Position numbers and translations under genes: made by a program. The notes under the pieces were generated by a model. It ran no database searches. It saw nothing but the letters and a program-made list of their open reading frames with translations, and was not told the DNA's origin. Below are positions 1 through 12,199 of a stretch of DNA of 64,000 bases, in pieces. Origin of the DNA: Heterodera schachtii (taxonomy: Eukaryota > Nematoda > Chromadorea > Rhabditida > Heteroderidae). Location: NCBI GenBank assembly GCA_023374025.1, contig SIJG01000104.1, positions 267,485 through 331,484 on the forward strand, read 5' to 3'. The number at the start of each line of letters is the position of its first letter. Within the stretch, counting starts at the first letter, position 1.

Positions 1-230
1 ATTTTTTCTTTTCATTATTATATCTTTTGACATTTTAATGGATTTGTTAATTATTAGAAACAAATAAAATTATTATCCTTTCTTCGTTTCTGCTGCGCCA
101 TTGTCAATTTTGGAAGGATTGGGAGTTGTTCAAGTTTACTTCATTCATTTATTAAATTTTAATTTGCATTTAATTTACACAATTAAGAATTATTAACTTT
201 GGTTTCGTCGGAATTTTAAAATTATTTTGA

Positions 231-326
231 ATGAAAGAAAGGATGGCGTCAGAAAAAGAGCGTCTCGTGCACAGTGCAAAAATGGGGCCAATAGCTACGT
301 TTTTCCAAATTTTTAAGTTATTATGA
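231..326 (+). other. Coding-like GC island with a 31-codon ATG ORF
   Basis: This is a short island of mixed base composition in A/T-rich DNA. An ATG at 231 opens 31 codons to a TGA at 324-326, with a second in-frame ATG at 243. The peptide has varied, charged composition (it contains MASEKERLVHSAKM), unlike the Phe/Ile/Asn-rich background translations. The segment KERLVHSAK loosely recalls the first helix of 14-3-3 proteins, but the similarity covers only about ten residues and stops there, so I do not assign it. A second forward frame is also open across most of the island, which weakens the coding case. It could be an orphan exon, a relic, or a piece of a mobile element. Confidence 0.25.
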
Positions 327-3169
327 TTTTTCTCAATATTTTTTTGTTGTTTTTCAGTGAGAATATAAGAATAATATGTATTTTAAAAATATATATTTTT
401 ATTTAAAATGGAAAAATTATGAGCGAATTCTAATGTTTTACTAAAAACTAAAAATGTACCTTTTTGTAGCAAAATCATTTTTTGAATTAATTTGTTTTCA
501 TTAGTTTTTTATGTTCTTAGATTATAAAGAATATTATTTTTTCTTGTCCCACTGTGACAGACACATTGATTCGTTGTCGCTTCGTTAGGATTGTATAATA
601 ATAGAAATAAGTTAATTTATTTAAATATACTAGCGGTTGAATGCGCCTTCGGAAATTTAGTTTTATAAAACATCGTTTCTTTATTTTTATTTTACATAAA
701 TTATTTTTGTAGAATAAAATAATTATTTTCTTTTTTTCAATTAAATAATGTATAAAAAATGAAAAAATGTTTAAAATAAGAATATATGGGTTTTTTAAAG
801 AATATTATTCTAAGTATAAAATTAATTATATTTTAATTAATTTTTAATTAATATTCATTTATATCAAATTAGGTAATTTATAATTTATTGTTTTTTTATA
901 ATAAAATATAATTTATACGTTTTTAAAAATAACTATATTTTTTGAGGATTTTTAGATTTTACCAATATTTTAAAAATAATTGCAAATTAAAAATATTTAC
1001 ATAAAGAAACATAAAAAAAGAAAATTTTTATGCTTTCTTATTTAATCATAGTTAGCTCGGTTACTGGATATTTCCAATTTATTTTCTACGTTTAAATTTT
1101 AAATTATTCATTTAACTTTATATGTAATTTTACATCCTAATTTGCTAGCAATTTTTTCACATTAATTTTATTAAATTGAAATTTTTATAAGTATTATATC
1201 CTCTTCTTTTTTTTGTTTTACATAAGTTAATATAAATTAATAATTTCAATATCAACTAAATTTGTTCTCTTTCATGTTGTCTACTACGAATGTTTCGTTT
1301 GATGTTTTGGGGAAATGTTTTATTTTTGAGTTTCTTTTTGTTAGCTTAAAATAATTTTCCTTTTTCTTTTTAATTTTATATAAATAACTAAAAAATTCCG
1401 AAAATACATCTCTTAGAATCAAATTTTTATTTTTTATATTATTACTTTATTGTTACTTTTATAAATTAATCAACTTATATTTAATTATATTTTTTTCATT
1501 TCTATTAAATTTTGTGGTTAAAAGAATTTGTGATCATTTCATTTTTACTACTAATATTATTAATTATTAATATTAATTAAATAATAATAATAGTATAAAA
1601 AATATACATATAAGAAAAAACATGATATTTAATTGTGTATCTTTAAAAAAACAATAATTTAAATTAATTTAATCATAAATTTTTCCTTCAATTTTAATTT
1701 GTTATGTTAATTTTTGTAATTTTATTATTAAAATTGTTTGAACCCGCGCAGACTTTTTAATTCAAGAAATAATAATATTAATTTGCACTTATTTGTTAGT
1801 GTTATTTGTTTATAAATATTTTCTCTTAAAAATCGACAAATTTAATCACATCACAAGCAAAAAAAGATATAAGAAGCATTTTAATAATGAATTTTTATTT
1901 TTGTTGAATAAATTATTCCCTATTTTCATGAATTATTAATTATAGAAAAGAAAACTTTTAGAATAATAAAAATCAACTTGTCAAGAAAAAGAGTTTATTT
2001 TTCTGAAATAGTTGCTAATAACTCGAAAAATAGCTGAACAATCATGAATGGAAAACCTAAAATAAATTTATATGCATAATTGTTATGATATAATTAAAAG
2101 AATAATTTTAAATAAACAAAATCACGACAGACAAATGCAGGCAATTAGCTCAAAATGGTAATTACTTATTTAATGATATTCATTATCATTACATATTTAA
2201 ATTTGGTTTCTTCATTGCTTAAATTTATTTATTCAATTTTTTGACAATTTATAATATTTAATCAATAGATATAATTCAACAATTTTATTACTTCTGGATC
2301 CAGAAATTTGGCGATACATTTAATTCATTCATGTTGTAGTAAAAAAATATAATAATTTAAAATAAGAAACCTAATTAATTATAACTATTTTCCACTTTTA
2401 TCACAAATGTTATTTTATTCTTTTTGTTTTTTTTTACAAATTCACTATTATTTTTTGTTCAATTAAATTTCATGTTGTTGAAGTTGCTTTCATCATATTT
2501 CTTGCACCAAAGCGTTAAATTTATTTAAGTTTGAAGCCGGTGAAATTTCTCTAAAATTGGATAATTTGTTAAATAATATGATTTTTATCTGTTTTTGGAA
2601 TTCATCTATATAATATTATTAAATTTACTTTTACTTTTATTTTTTCTATTTACAACTCAATAATTAAATTTGATTATCGCTTACAAATATTTATTGTTTT
2701 TATTTTTGTTCTGTCAAATTGACAAAAAATTCATTTAAAAATTCATAAAAATTCACGTAATAAAGAAAATTTAACCAAACTTGCCAGATTATTCTCTTAT
2801 ATAGCCCCAAATATGGCCAATTAAAAAATCAAAATTTCTCTTTCAAATTGTATATGAAAATTAAAAATGTTGCTTAACCGTTTTTAATACTCAAATACAA
2901 AAATTCATTATTCATATTTTTTCATAATAAAGAATCTTTAAAAATTTATTAAATATTAAATGATTCATTTTAATTAATTTTTAAATCAGCGATTCTTTCA
3001 TCAAGAATAATAATTAATAGTTCAGTCTAAACGACCGGTCTTTAATTACTTAGTTGGCTATTGATCTTCCGTTCAATTTGCTAATTTCCCAAATTTCATT
3101 TATAAACATTAAGACCAAATATGAAATTAAAGTTATAAATTAGTCATTTTTTGATGGTCTTGTTGTAAT
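327..3169. other. Gene-less A/T-rich stretch
   Basis: I see no gene here. Small islands of higher G+C occur near 545-600 and 634-655, and an 8-bp GACCGGTC palindrome lies near 3031. None carries a recognisable motif or an open frame worth calling. Confidence 0.7.
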
Positions 3170-3434
3170 AGTAATTTTTTAATAAATTATAAATATTTTT
3201 ATTGTATTTTACTTGAACAGAGAGAATTATTATTTCTCAAAATTTATATAATATTTTTTTATTGTTTAAAAATAGTAATTTTTTACAATAATAAAATGTG
3301 TTTAAAGAATATAATTCCAGTTTTTAATTTTCAATTTTTAACTGTTTGTAGTTTCTTATAAGACTTTTTAAGAATTATATTAATAAAGTATGAATTGGGT
3401 TTTATGCTAAAAATAAAGAAATTATAATGTTTTA
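3170..3434 (+). repeat. Diverged dispersed repeat, partner at 47805-48043
   Basis: This segment aligns by eye, in the same orientation, with 47805-48043. Shared landmarks in order are a TATTTTA-TTGAACA stretch, TTTACAATAATAAAATG, AAGACTTTTTAAGAA and the 16-base word AAAGTATGAATTGGGT. Small indels and many substitutions separate the copies, so the duplication is old. Neither copy shows terminal repeats or coding potential. Confidence 0.75.
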
Positions 3435-3815
3435 TCCAAATGAATTGATGCAAGAATTATTTGCTGCTTTTTGAGATTTTGTTAAATCATTTTCTCTTTT
3501 ATACAATAAATAAATTTTTTGCATTTGTTTTCTATTATTCTCATCATGTTGGTTGTGAAGAATGCATTTTTCAGTTTTTATTGTATTCAACAAACAATCA
3601 ATTTTTTTATTTTAAACTATTCTATATTTTTATATGCCCATTTGAATCATTTTTTATTTTGGAAAATTCCTTTATATTATCAAAAATGTAACTATTTTTA
3701 AATTTTTCTTATTATAACCAATTTCAATATTTTTTAATATAATAACTTTTCATTATATCTATTTTTTGGTTTTGTACAACAAATTTATTTCTGTATAATT
3801 TTTTATTTAAAAAGG
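3435..3815. other. Gene-less A/T-rich stretch
   Basis: The overlapping open frames here (about 3461-3701) are Phe/Ile/Tyr-rich translations of T-rich sequence with no motif. I see no gene. Confidence 0.7.
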
Positions 3816-3848
3816 TTGATAATAATTTTTTAGATCTTAATATTTGAT

Positions 3849-4092
3849 TTTCTCTATTAGTAAAATTCATTTTTTAATTATAATAAATTCTAATTTAGAA
3901 GGGGGCAGTATTTTAAAAAATATTATTTTTTTTATCTTATTGCGTATTCTGCGAAATTATCATTTTTAATCTTTCCGGTAAACTTAAGTTTTATTTTTTC
4001 GTTACTTTATGGGATTTGATTTTCTATTCTTGCGCAACGCAACGCAACGCAACACAACGCAACGCAACGCGTAACAATGTTGTCCGGATAAT
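3849..4092. other. 244-bp block present in only one duplicate
   Basis: This block separates two segments that are directly joined in the second copy (...ATTTGAT|TGGAGTTG... near 6820). It is therefore either an insertion into copy 1 or a deletion from copy 2. It is less A/T-rich than its surroundings, holds GGGGGCAG near 3902 and the GCAAC tract at 4034-4075, and has no terminal inverted repeats or obvious target duplication. A GAT trinucleotide lies at both joints, which fits a microhomology deletion. Confidence 0.8.
4034..4075 (+). repeat. GCAAC pentanucleotide microsatellite
   Basis: Eight tandem pentamers read GCAAC except one ACAAC, with a GTAAC edge at 4071-4075. It is a sharp G+C spike in A/T-rich DNA and lies inside the 244-bp block that the second duplicate lacks. 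Confidence 0.95.
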
Positions 4093-6786
4093 GGAGTTGA
4101 AGTAATTATAATATTTTACTTTGGTTTAATTTCATTTATACAAAATTGATAAAGGTAATTTTTAAATATTTTTTTATTAGAAATTTAAGTTATTTTAATT
4201 ATGCATATTTGTTAATTTAATGAACTAGTTAATTATTGCAATCATATTTATTTATACCCTTTTAATTAACGATATTTCTTTACTCATTATAATAAATTGT
4301 CTTTTCTGTTTTTTATTTTATAAAATCATCCGGCCAAAACCAAAGTATCCTTCTTTTTCTTTGATATATTTTTTTTTCATGATTTCTTGCTGTGATAATG
4401 ATTTGGTTTTTTTTGTTATTCACTTTTCATTATTTTGTACTTTTATACCGTTTAATGAATTTTGAAAAAGAGCTTTTTCATTTTATATTCTCAAATTAAT
4501 TTAATAATGTAAAAAATTTCATATTTTTACCGTATAATTGGAATTCAAGTGAAAAATTAAAAGATTGTATACAAAAATTGTTTTTTTAATATAAAAAATA
4601 AGAATTGAACAAAAGAAATATTTTCCTTGAAGATGATATATTAATTTTAAGTTCGATTTAGGCTACATTTAATTATAGTTCTTGTGTTTTCCCGACTCTT
4701 ATTTAATCTCTAAAGGCAATTTTCTTAAATTTAACAAATTTATATGAATTAATATTTGAGTAATATAGCTCTATTATTACACGTTTAATTATATATTCTA
4801 TTTTAATTGAACTTTAAGGTTATAAATTAGTGATATATTTAAAAACAATAATTTCGTCACGAAAAGATTTTGTTCGGCCTTGCATAAATAAGATTATTTA
4901 TTTATTGTTATTTCATTAATATTTGTCTTAAATAAAAAAATTATTTTATTTATAATTATTTAGTTAATTATTTGTCTTAAAAGTTTTTGAAATTCTAATA
5001 CTTTTGGTAATTAATTAGAGTAAGTTATTTTTTCTAAAAAAAAAAGCCGTTTAGTAATATTTTAATTTAAATAAATAAAAAAAGACTTTTCAGTTTTTGC
5101 CATAACAAATTTTATTCATGTTGTTGATCTCTTTTTTTAGCTATTTGACATTTCATAAGTATAATTTTCAATTAATAATTTAACAAGGGCTTAAGAAACA
5201 AACCCTTTCACTTTTTTAAACAATTTTTTAGCACAGACTTGATATGTTTCATCAAATTTTTATTTTATACTGTCTTTCATTGATTATTTATTCAATTTAA
5301 TTCCATCAATTTTGTTTTTAAAATTCAATTACTAATTTATGATTAATTTAATTTAATTTCAATATCCTCTTTGAATTTTATAGCCAGGCTACATGCGGCT
5401 TGAAATCACTTCTTCTCGTTAATTTCTTCTTAAAACTTTTTAATTTAATAATTCGCATACAAATTAGACGCTTTTTGTATTTGGTTTTATAAATAAAAAG
5501 ATTACTCATATTTAAAAATTTTAAATTACATGGGTATTAACATTATATATTACAGATGTATATATATATATTAATTTAAAAATAGTTTTTTGCACTAATT
5601 TTTTAAAAATGTCACTATTATAAATTTTGTGAAGGTATAAAATTTTTTAGGTTTTTAATTCTAAATTATTTCGCGTTTCTCGATTTATGAAAAGTGAATT
5701 TTGTATGATATAATTTGTATTATCATTAATATTTATAATTCAATAAATTGATAATTGAGCCGTTTTAAAGTAAGTTATAGCCACGTTTATTATTAATTTC
5801 ATATTCCGATAATATAATTTTTTCGTAAAAATAAATATCTTTTAATAATTAGTTTTTTCTTACGTTTTATCAGTTATTTTTATGTGCTTTTTGTTGTCTT
5901 TGTAAATTGTATAATTAATTGTCTTTTGTTTTGACTTTTTTTTTAATTTCATAAAAAGTGTACTAATTGTAATTATTAATAATTTATTCACTTCATTTCA
6001 TTTATATAAATAATGATAAAATTATAAAAATAAATATCTTTTAACTCTTTTTGCTCTTTTAATCTCGTGTCCTTTGGATGCGTTCCATTGAAGCAAATCC
6101 TCTTATTATTATTAGTGCATTTAAGTTAATATTTTTGAAGAAATTTCATTTTAATTTATTTTCATTTCTTATTTATCTTTAATTTGAAAATATTTTTAGA
6201 TTATTACTCTTTTTTATGTTGATTATAATTTATTGCTTTTAATAGAAATTTTGTTATTGTTTTTATCCTTTCTTTGTCTCAAATTTTAGCTATAATTTTT
6301 TTTTTTTTGCTTTTGTGGCCTTTTAGGTTCTAGATTTTTTTTGTAAATCCGTTTAGAATTAATAAGCCCTTTTTAAATATAATGAAATTTAAATCATTTT
6401 ATAAATTTTATATTTTCTACTTTTTTTTAACTTAATTATACTACTTTTTCTCTTTTTTATCATACAATCGAAATAACTGGTCTTTCATTTTTACACTTGA
6501 GGATTTCAAAAAAAAACTAACGATTTATTTGGTAAGTTTTTTATCTTTATAATTTAATTCATTATTGTATCAATTTTAATCAAACTTAATGCTTTAAATT
6601 GTTTAGCATCAAACTCAAATTATCATTAATTTATTCTTATGATGAGCTTATGCTTGGTAACTTTTTTTTCACTTTTAAATAAATTTTCTTGATTTATAAT
6701 GAATGATAGTAGGTTCAATTTTTAAACAATATTCTTTTCTTTAAATCATTATTTTTGTTGTTTTTTTATAAAATTCATTAATTGTA

Positions 6787-6890
6787 TTGATAATAATTTT
6801 TTAGATCTTAATATTTGATTGGAGTTGAAGTAATTATAATATTTTACTTTAGTTTAATTTCATTTATACAAAATTGATAAAGGTAATTTT
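6787..6890 (+). repeat. Tandem duplication, second copy, 5' fragment
   Basis: This fragment repeats 3816-3848 joined directly to 4093-4162, with one clear substitution (ACTTTAG for ACTTTGG). It ends in TAATTTT (6884-6890), the exact point at which the rest of the second copy resumes at 10728. This shows the second copy was split after duplication. Confidence 0.9.
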
Positions 6891-6950
6891 ATTTATTTTT
6901 TTTCATATTTTAAATTTAATTGTTTGCTTTATAAAATAAATTTTGGGTAT

Positions 6951-7095
6951 AATTTTAAACATTTATTTTATTACTTTTGTATTTCAGTTATTTTATGATG
7001 TTTTACTATATAGGGTTTAATATATTCAACAAAATAAAATCATTTTGCCATATTAAATTTTCTGCATTTTATATATCCTTTTGAGTTTTATTTTA
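6951..7095 (+). repeat. Diverged dispersed repeat, partner at 49338-49470
   Basis: The order AATTTTAAA-ACATTTA, TTTTATTACTTTT, ATTTCAG, ACTATATAG-GTTTAAT and TTTATATATC is shared with 49338-49470 in the same orientation. The sequence lies near the left end of the 3.84-kb insertion, so the insertion carries repeat material also found elsewhere in the window. Confidence 0.6.
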
Positions 7096-7876
7096 TTTTT
7101 GGTTTCAAATAACTATTTAAAAGTTATTTTATTGCTTAAACTGAAAATTTTTTTTTTAATTTCTTTTTAATTTCTTTACTTTTTGTATTTTAATAACCGC
7201 TTATATTAAGTTATGCTTAAACTTCTGGAAATTGTGAGTTTTAAAATTATTTCAAAAAGGAAGTTGAAAGTTGGAAAATTTAAATTAAATAAAAAAAAGT
7301 GGAAAACCCTAAAAATAAAATTAAAAATTCATATCCATATTATTATAATATAAATTAAATTTTAAAAATCATGCCAAATATTCTGCTTTTCTGGTAGAAT
7401 TCGTACTTCGTCACTATTAAATTCATCGATTATATTTTTTAATTCCGTTTTGTGTTTGAACTTTAATAAGAATTTGGGTGTCTGAAATTAAAATTTGGAA
7501 TATTCATATTTACAAATTTAAATTTAAATAGATTTGAAACAAAAATTAATTGATTCAAATGGAATTTTTAAATAAATTTAATTATTTTTATATAACATTT
7601 TTAAATTGTTATTTTTACAAATAAATTGGAAAAAATGAACTCTTTAACGAAATATGATAATAAATTAGCTTAGATTAATTAATTTTTTTATTGAAGTAAA
7701 TACTTAAAATATTGGTGAGTTTATAATTTAAAAAGGCGTTATTTTGTAGAAAAAAAAGAAAATTCCATTCCGAATATAGTAATAATTTGGTTTAATCTCA
7801 AGAACATGAAAAATTTAGAATTAAGCAAAATTAAAAGTAATAATAATATTAATTAATAAGTTGAAATATTTTATTA

Positions 7877-7978
7877 CTAGGGCTTTTTTTAGGCACAAAA
7901 AATCGCGAAATAGGCACCTAAAAAGGCATAGAAAAATCGCAAAATAGGCATTAAATAGGCAAAAAAATATTATTAACA
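7877..7978 (+). mobile_element. hAT-like terminal fragment with AAATAGGCA repeats
   Basis: The fragment starts TAGGGCTTTTTTTAGGCAC and is followed by several short repeats of the type AAATAGGCA or AAAAGGCA mixed with AAATCGC. A TAGGG start plus clustered subterminal repeats is typical of hAT transposon ends. I find no matching inverted end downstream, so only one terminus is preserved. A similar start occurs at 14158. Confidence 0.4.
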
Positions 7979-8169
7979 CTTTTTAGGTATTAAAAGACGT
8001 AAAACTTAAAATTTTAAATGTAAATGATGAGTAAGTAATCAATAAATTTTATTATTCTGAATGCAAGAAATTATTAATTTGCATAAAATGAGAATTCACC
8101 TTAAAATAATATAATAATAAAAATAAATAATAGAAATATATTTATTTGAAAAAGAATAAAGAAGCATGA

Positions 8170-8262
8170 CAACTGATTGAATTAAACAGTGACCCTCAAA
8201 TGAATGAAGAAGAATTGAGATCATATGTGGAAAAAGAAAGAAAATTAAATGGCTTTCGGTAA
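8170..8262 (+). other. Coding-like stretch, possible decayed exon
   Basis: Thirty sense codons run from just after a TGA to a TAA at 8260-8262. The translation has balanced, charged composition (it contains SDPQMNEEELRSYVEKERK), unlike surrounding frames. The 3' side reads CG|GTAAAT, compatible with a splice donor before the stop, but no acceptor-like TTTCAG precedes it. I do not recognise the protein. It lies inside the 3.84-kb insertion, so it may be a relic carried by that DNA. Confidence 0.25.
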
Positions 8263-9734
8263 ATTGGACCACGAAATGTGGACACAAGTGAATATAATAT
8301 TAAATAAATTAAAAATAAATAAACGAAATTTGGTTTGGCTAAAAGATTTTATTTTAGTCTGCACATATTTATGTTTTTTATAAGTGTAAATAAAACGCAA
8401 ATAAATAATGTTTAAATTATTATAACATCAGAAAAGAAAGCCACTATAACATTCATAAAACAAAAGTTTTTTTTCGATAGGCTCCCATCTTTTATACAAT
8501 TTGAGCACACTGAAAGAAAAAATAATTTAACTAGAAAATTATTTAATTTTATTTTTATTTAAAAAATTTTTGAATTCAAAAAATTGAAATAAATGGTTTT
8601 TTCCAAAAATGGAAATTTATTAGCAAGAAAAAATAAATTATGGAACTTGTTTATAACTGTGAATCTATAATGACTGTTGATATTTGCTTTATCTATTTAA
8701 ATATTGCAATTATCTTTTTTATAATTATCAAATTAATTAATTAAATTTTTAGACCTTTACATTTATTGTATGTAACAATGGCTTTCGCACATTAATTATT
8801 TTTTGTTATATAAATTCACTTTTGAGGATATTCTTCGTTTCGAGGGTTTTAATCACGGATTAATTTCTCCATGTTCAATAAACAAACAAGAAGGCAAGAC
8901 TTCAAATTTTAATTTGCCATCAATGAAAAATTATCATTGAGAACAAAGCCTTTTTATAAAAAAAATTATTAATTATTTTTTCGTATAAATTATATTTTTA
9001 TTTTGACTATTTTTATGTATTTTATTTGATAAAGAGTTAAAAATTGATGCATTATTATTTTTTAAATATATATTTTTTAAATTTCTTTAAAATGCTGATC
9101 AAAATTACATGCAACATTTGCTCAACATTTTTACAAATCCCAAGCTTAATTACTTTCGTTTATCGTATGTTTATTATATTGTGTTTATACAAGTAATTAA
9201 TTTTGTGTTGGTTTAACTGTTTAATAATTTGGGTACCATTCCAAAGCTTAAGTGATCTATTCATAAGTTTCCCACCTGTTTTTTTGGTAATTCATTTTAA
9301 AATCTTTTTGACAAGCCATTTTGAGGTAAAATTGGTTTCTTTTTCTTCTTATTTTAGAGATTAAAGAATTTTTGTTATGAAATTGATAAAGATAATTATT
9401 ATATAATTAATAATGATATAATGAATATTAAATAATTATATCTGTTCTTATATAACTACTTCTTTTAATGTTTAACAATTATATAGAGTTTGACATTTAG
9501 GGTTATTTGTTAATATCCAAAAACTTTTTTTTTTGATTTTTCCTTTTATTTAATAATTCAGATTTTGCTACTTTTCATATTAAAGAAATATGTGTACGGA
9601 TTTTGGAAAATTTTGTGAAAAATTACAAATTAAATAGCAATTAATTTATGATTAAAATTCTAAATAATTCAACAACTTTTTAGATTTTATACAATTCTGC
9701 TATTAATTTATTAAATAAAAATTATAAACATTTG

Positions 9735-10070
9735 GCTAAATTTCGTCCGAAAAGTTAGGTTTAGACGGCTTCAAATACTCCACTCATAAAATTTTTAAAA
9801 TTTCGACCCAAAACCTAATAAAATTATTCCTTTTTTGGATAAAATATGTAAAAAAAAATCGTAGTCAAAATCAATTAAATTTTCGAAATTTTGGAACAAA
9901 AAATCACAAATTGATCATTTAATTAACCTAAAAGTTCAAAAAGAATGAGTTTAAATTTTTATCCGATTTTGAATAAAATTATTCATAGCTCTTGATTTTA
10001 ATTTTCCCCCATTTTTGCTAGTTTCGATCCAGTTTAGGCCCCTATTTTGGGATTTTTCGCGTCAAAAAAA
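9735..10070. other. Mixed-composition island of unknown nature
   Basis: This island has more G and C than its surroundings, with words such as TTCGTCCGAAAAGTTAGG, TTTCGACCCAAAACC and AGGCCCCTATTTTGGG. All six frames are interrupted. It resembles non-coding transposon filler, but I find no inverted repeat that would mark an element. Confidence 0.35.
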
Positions 10071-10727
10071 ATCTTTTTAATTATATCATAATTTATCTAA
10101 TCAGTTTTTCATTGGCATTTCATATTATTTAATAAATAACAGTAGTTAAAATTAATTTTAAATTTTAATGATTGGATTATCTTTAATAATTTTATTTTTC
10201 ATATTTTATTAATTATTGGCTTTTTTGCTTTTAGTTTTTACGTTAAGATTTTCCTTATATGTTCAATTTAATTTCAGATTTTGGTTCCAGATTTTTTCCC
10301 TAATAATTTTAAAATAAAAATATTGCAATTAATTAATAAGTTCATTAAAAACAATTTCATTATTTATATTTTTGAATTCAAATTAATTAATTTCTTTTTA
10401 AAGATGTTAGCTTTTATGAGTTCTCTTTGCCAATAAATTTATATTTTGTGTAAAAATTTTGCTTTGAATATTGTTAATATTATTTTTTGTCATCTTAAAC
10501 ATTTTGCAATCATGTAATCACTTAATCACTTAATTCTTCATTCATTCAAAATTTTAAGCAATGTTTTCGAAGATTAAATTTTACTTATTTTCTTTAATTA
10601 TTCAATTTTTGAAGAATTAATATATTCGATATTATCTTTTTTTCCCGGCATGAACCCTAACTAATATTGCTTATTTGTGTTAATGAATTTATGCTTTTAA
10701 TAAATTAAATTAATTGTATGACTATTT

Positions 10728-12143
10728 TAATTTTTAAATATTTTTTTATTAGAAATTTAAGTTATTTTAATTATGCATATTTGTTAATTTAATGAACTAG
10801 TTAATTATTGCAATCATATTTATTTATACCCTTTTAATTAACGATATTTCTTTACTCATTATAATAAATTGTCTTTTCTGTTTTTTATTTTATAAAATCA
10901 TCCGGCCAAAACCAAAGTATCCTTCTTTTTCTTTGATATATTTTTTTTTCATGATTTCTTGCTGTGATAATGATTTGGTTTTTTTTGTTATTCACTTTTC
11001 ATTATTTTGTACTTTTATACCGTTTAATGAATTTTGAAAAAGAGCTTTTTCATTTTATATTCTCAAATTAATTTAATAATGTAAAAAATTTCATATTTTT
11101 ACCGTATAATTGGAATTCAAGTGAAAAATTAAAAGATTGTATACAAAAATTGTTTTTTTAATATAAAAAATAAGAATTGAACAAAAGAAATATTTTCCTT
11201 GAAGATGATATATTAATTTTAAGTTCGATTTAGGCTACATTTAATTATAGTTCTTGTGTTTTCCCGACTCTTATTTAATCTCTAAAGGCAATTTTCTTAA
11301 ATTTAACAAATTTATATGAATTAATATTTGAGTAATATAGCTCTATTATTACACGTTTAATTATATATTCTATTTTAATTGAACTTTAAGGTTATAAATT
11401 AGTGATATATTTAAAAACAATAATTTCGTCACGAAAAGATTTTGTTCGGCCTTGCATAAATAAGATTATTTATTTATTGTTATTTCATTAATATTTGTCT
11501 TAAATAAAAAAATTATTTTATTTATAATTATTTAGTTAATTATTTGTCTTAAAAGTTTTTGAAATTCTAATACTTTTGGTAATTAATTAGAGTAAGTTAT
11601 TTTTTCTAAAAAAAAAGCCGTTTAGTAATATTTTAATTTAAATAAATAAAAAAAGACTTTTCAGTTTTTGCCATAACAAATTTTATTCATGTTGTTGATC
11701 TCTTTTTTTAGCTATTTGACATTTCATAAGTATAATTTTCAATTAATAATTTAACAAGGGCTTAAGAAACAAACCCTTTCACTTTTTTAAACAATTTTTT
11801 AGCACAGACTTGATATGTTTCATCAAATTTTTATTTTATACTGTCTTTCATTGATTATTTATTCAATTTAATTCCATCAATTTTGTTTTTAAAATTCAAT
11901 TACTAATTTATGTTTAATTTATGATTAATTTAATTTAATTTCAATATCCTCTTTGAATTTTATAGCCAGGCTACATGCGGCTTGAAATCACTTCTTCTCG
12001 TTAATTTCTTCTTAAAACTTTTTAATTTAATAATTCGCATACAAATTAGACGCTTTTTGTATTTGGTTTTATAAATAAAAAGATTACTCATATTTAAAAA
12101 TTTTAAATTACATGGGTATTAACATTATATATTACAGATGTTC

Positions 12144-12199
<56 letters not shown>

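Larger units (their letters stand above)
3816..6786 (+). repeat. Tandem duplication, first copy (2971 bp)
   Basis: This is the uninterrupted copy of a direct tandem duplication. Its 3' end (ATTAATTGTA, 6777-6786) abuts the start of the second copy (TTGATAATAA at 6787). Bases 4156-6786 match 10728-13410 almost base for base. Differences are a few substitutions, homopolymer lengths, an 11-bp duplication in the second copy and an AT-microsatellite expansion. Bases 3816-3848 and 4093-4162 match 6787-6890. No open frame of note lies inside. The high identity indicates a recent event compared with the other repeats in this window. Confidence 0.93.
6891..10727. mobile_element. 3.84-kb insertion splitting the second duplicate
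   Basis: Both boundaries are fixed by comparison with the uninterrupted copy, where positions equivalent to 6890 and 10728 are contiguous. TAATTTT occurs immediately left (6884-6890) and as the first bases of the resumed copy (10728-10734), which fits a 7-bp target duplication. I find no terminal inverted or long terminal repeats and no transposase or reverse transcriptase. It may be a decayed or non-autonomous element, or filler DNA copied in during break repair. It contains a diverged repeat (6951-7095), a hAT-like end (7877-7978), a coding-like stretch (8170-8262) and a mixed-composition island (9735-10070). Confidence 0.7.
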
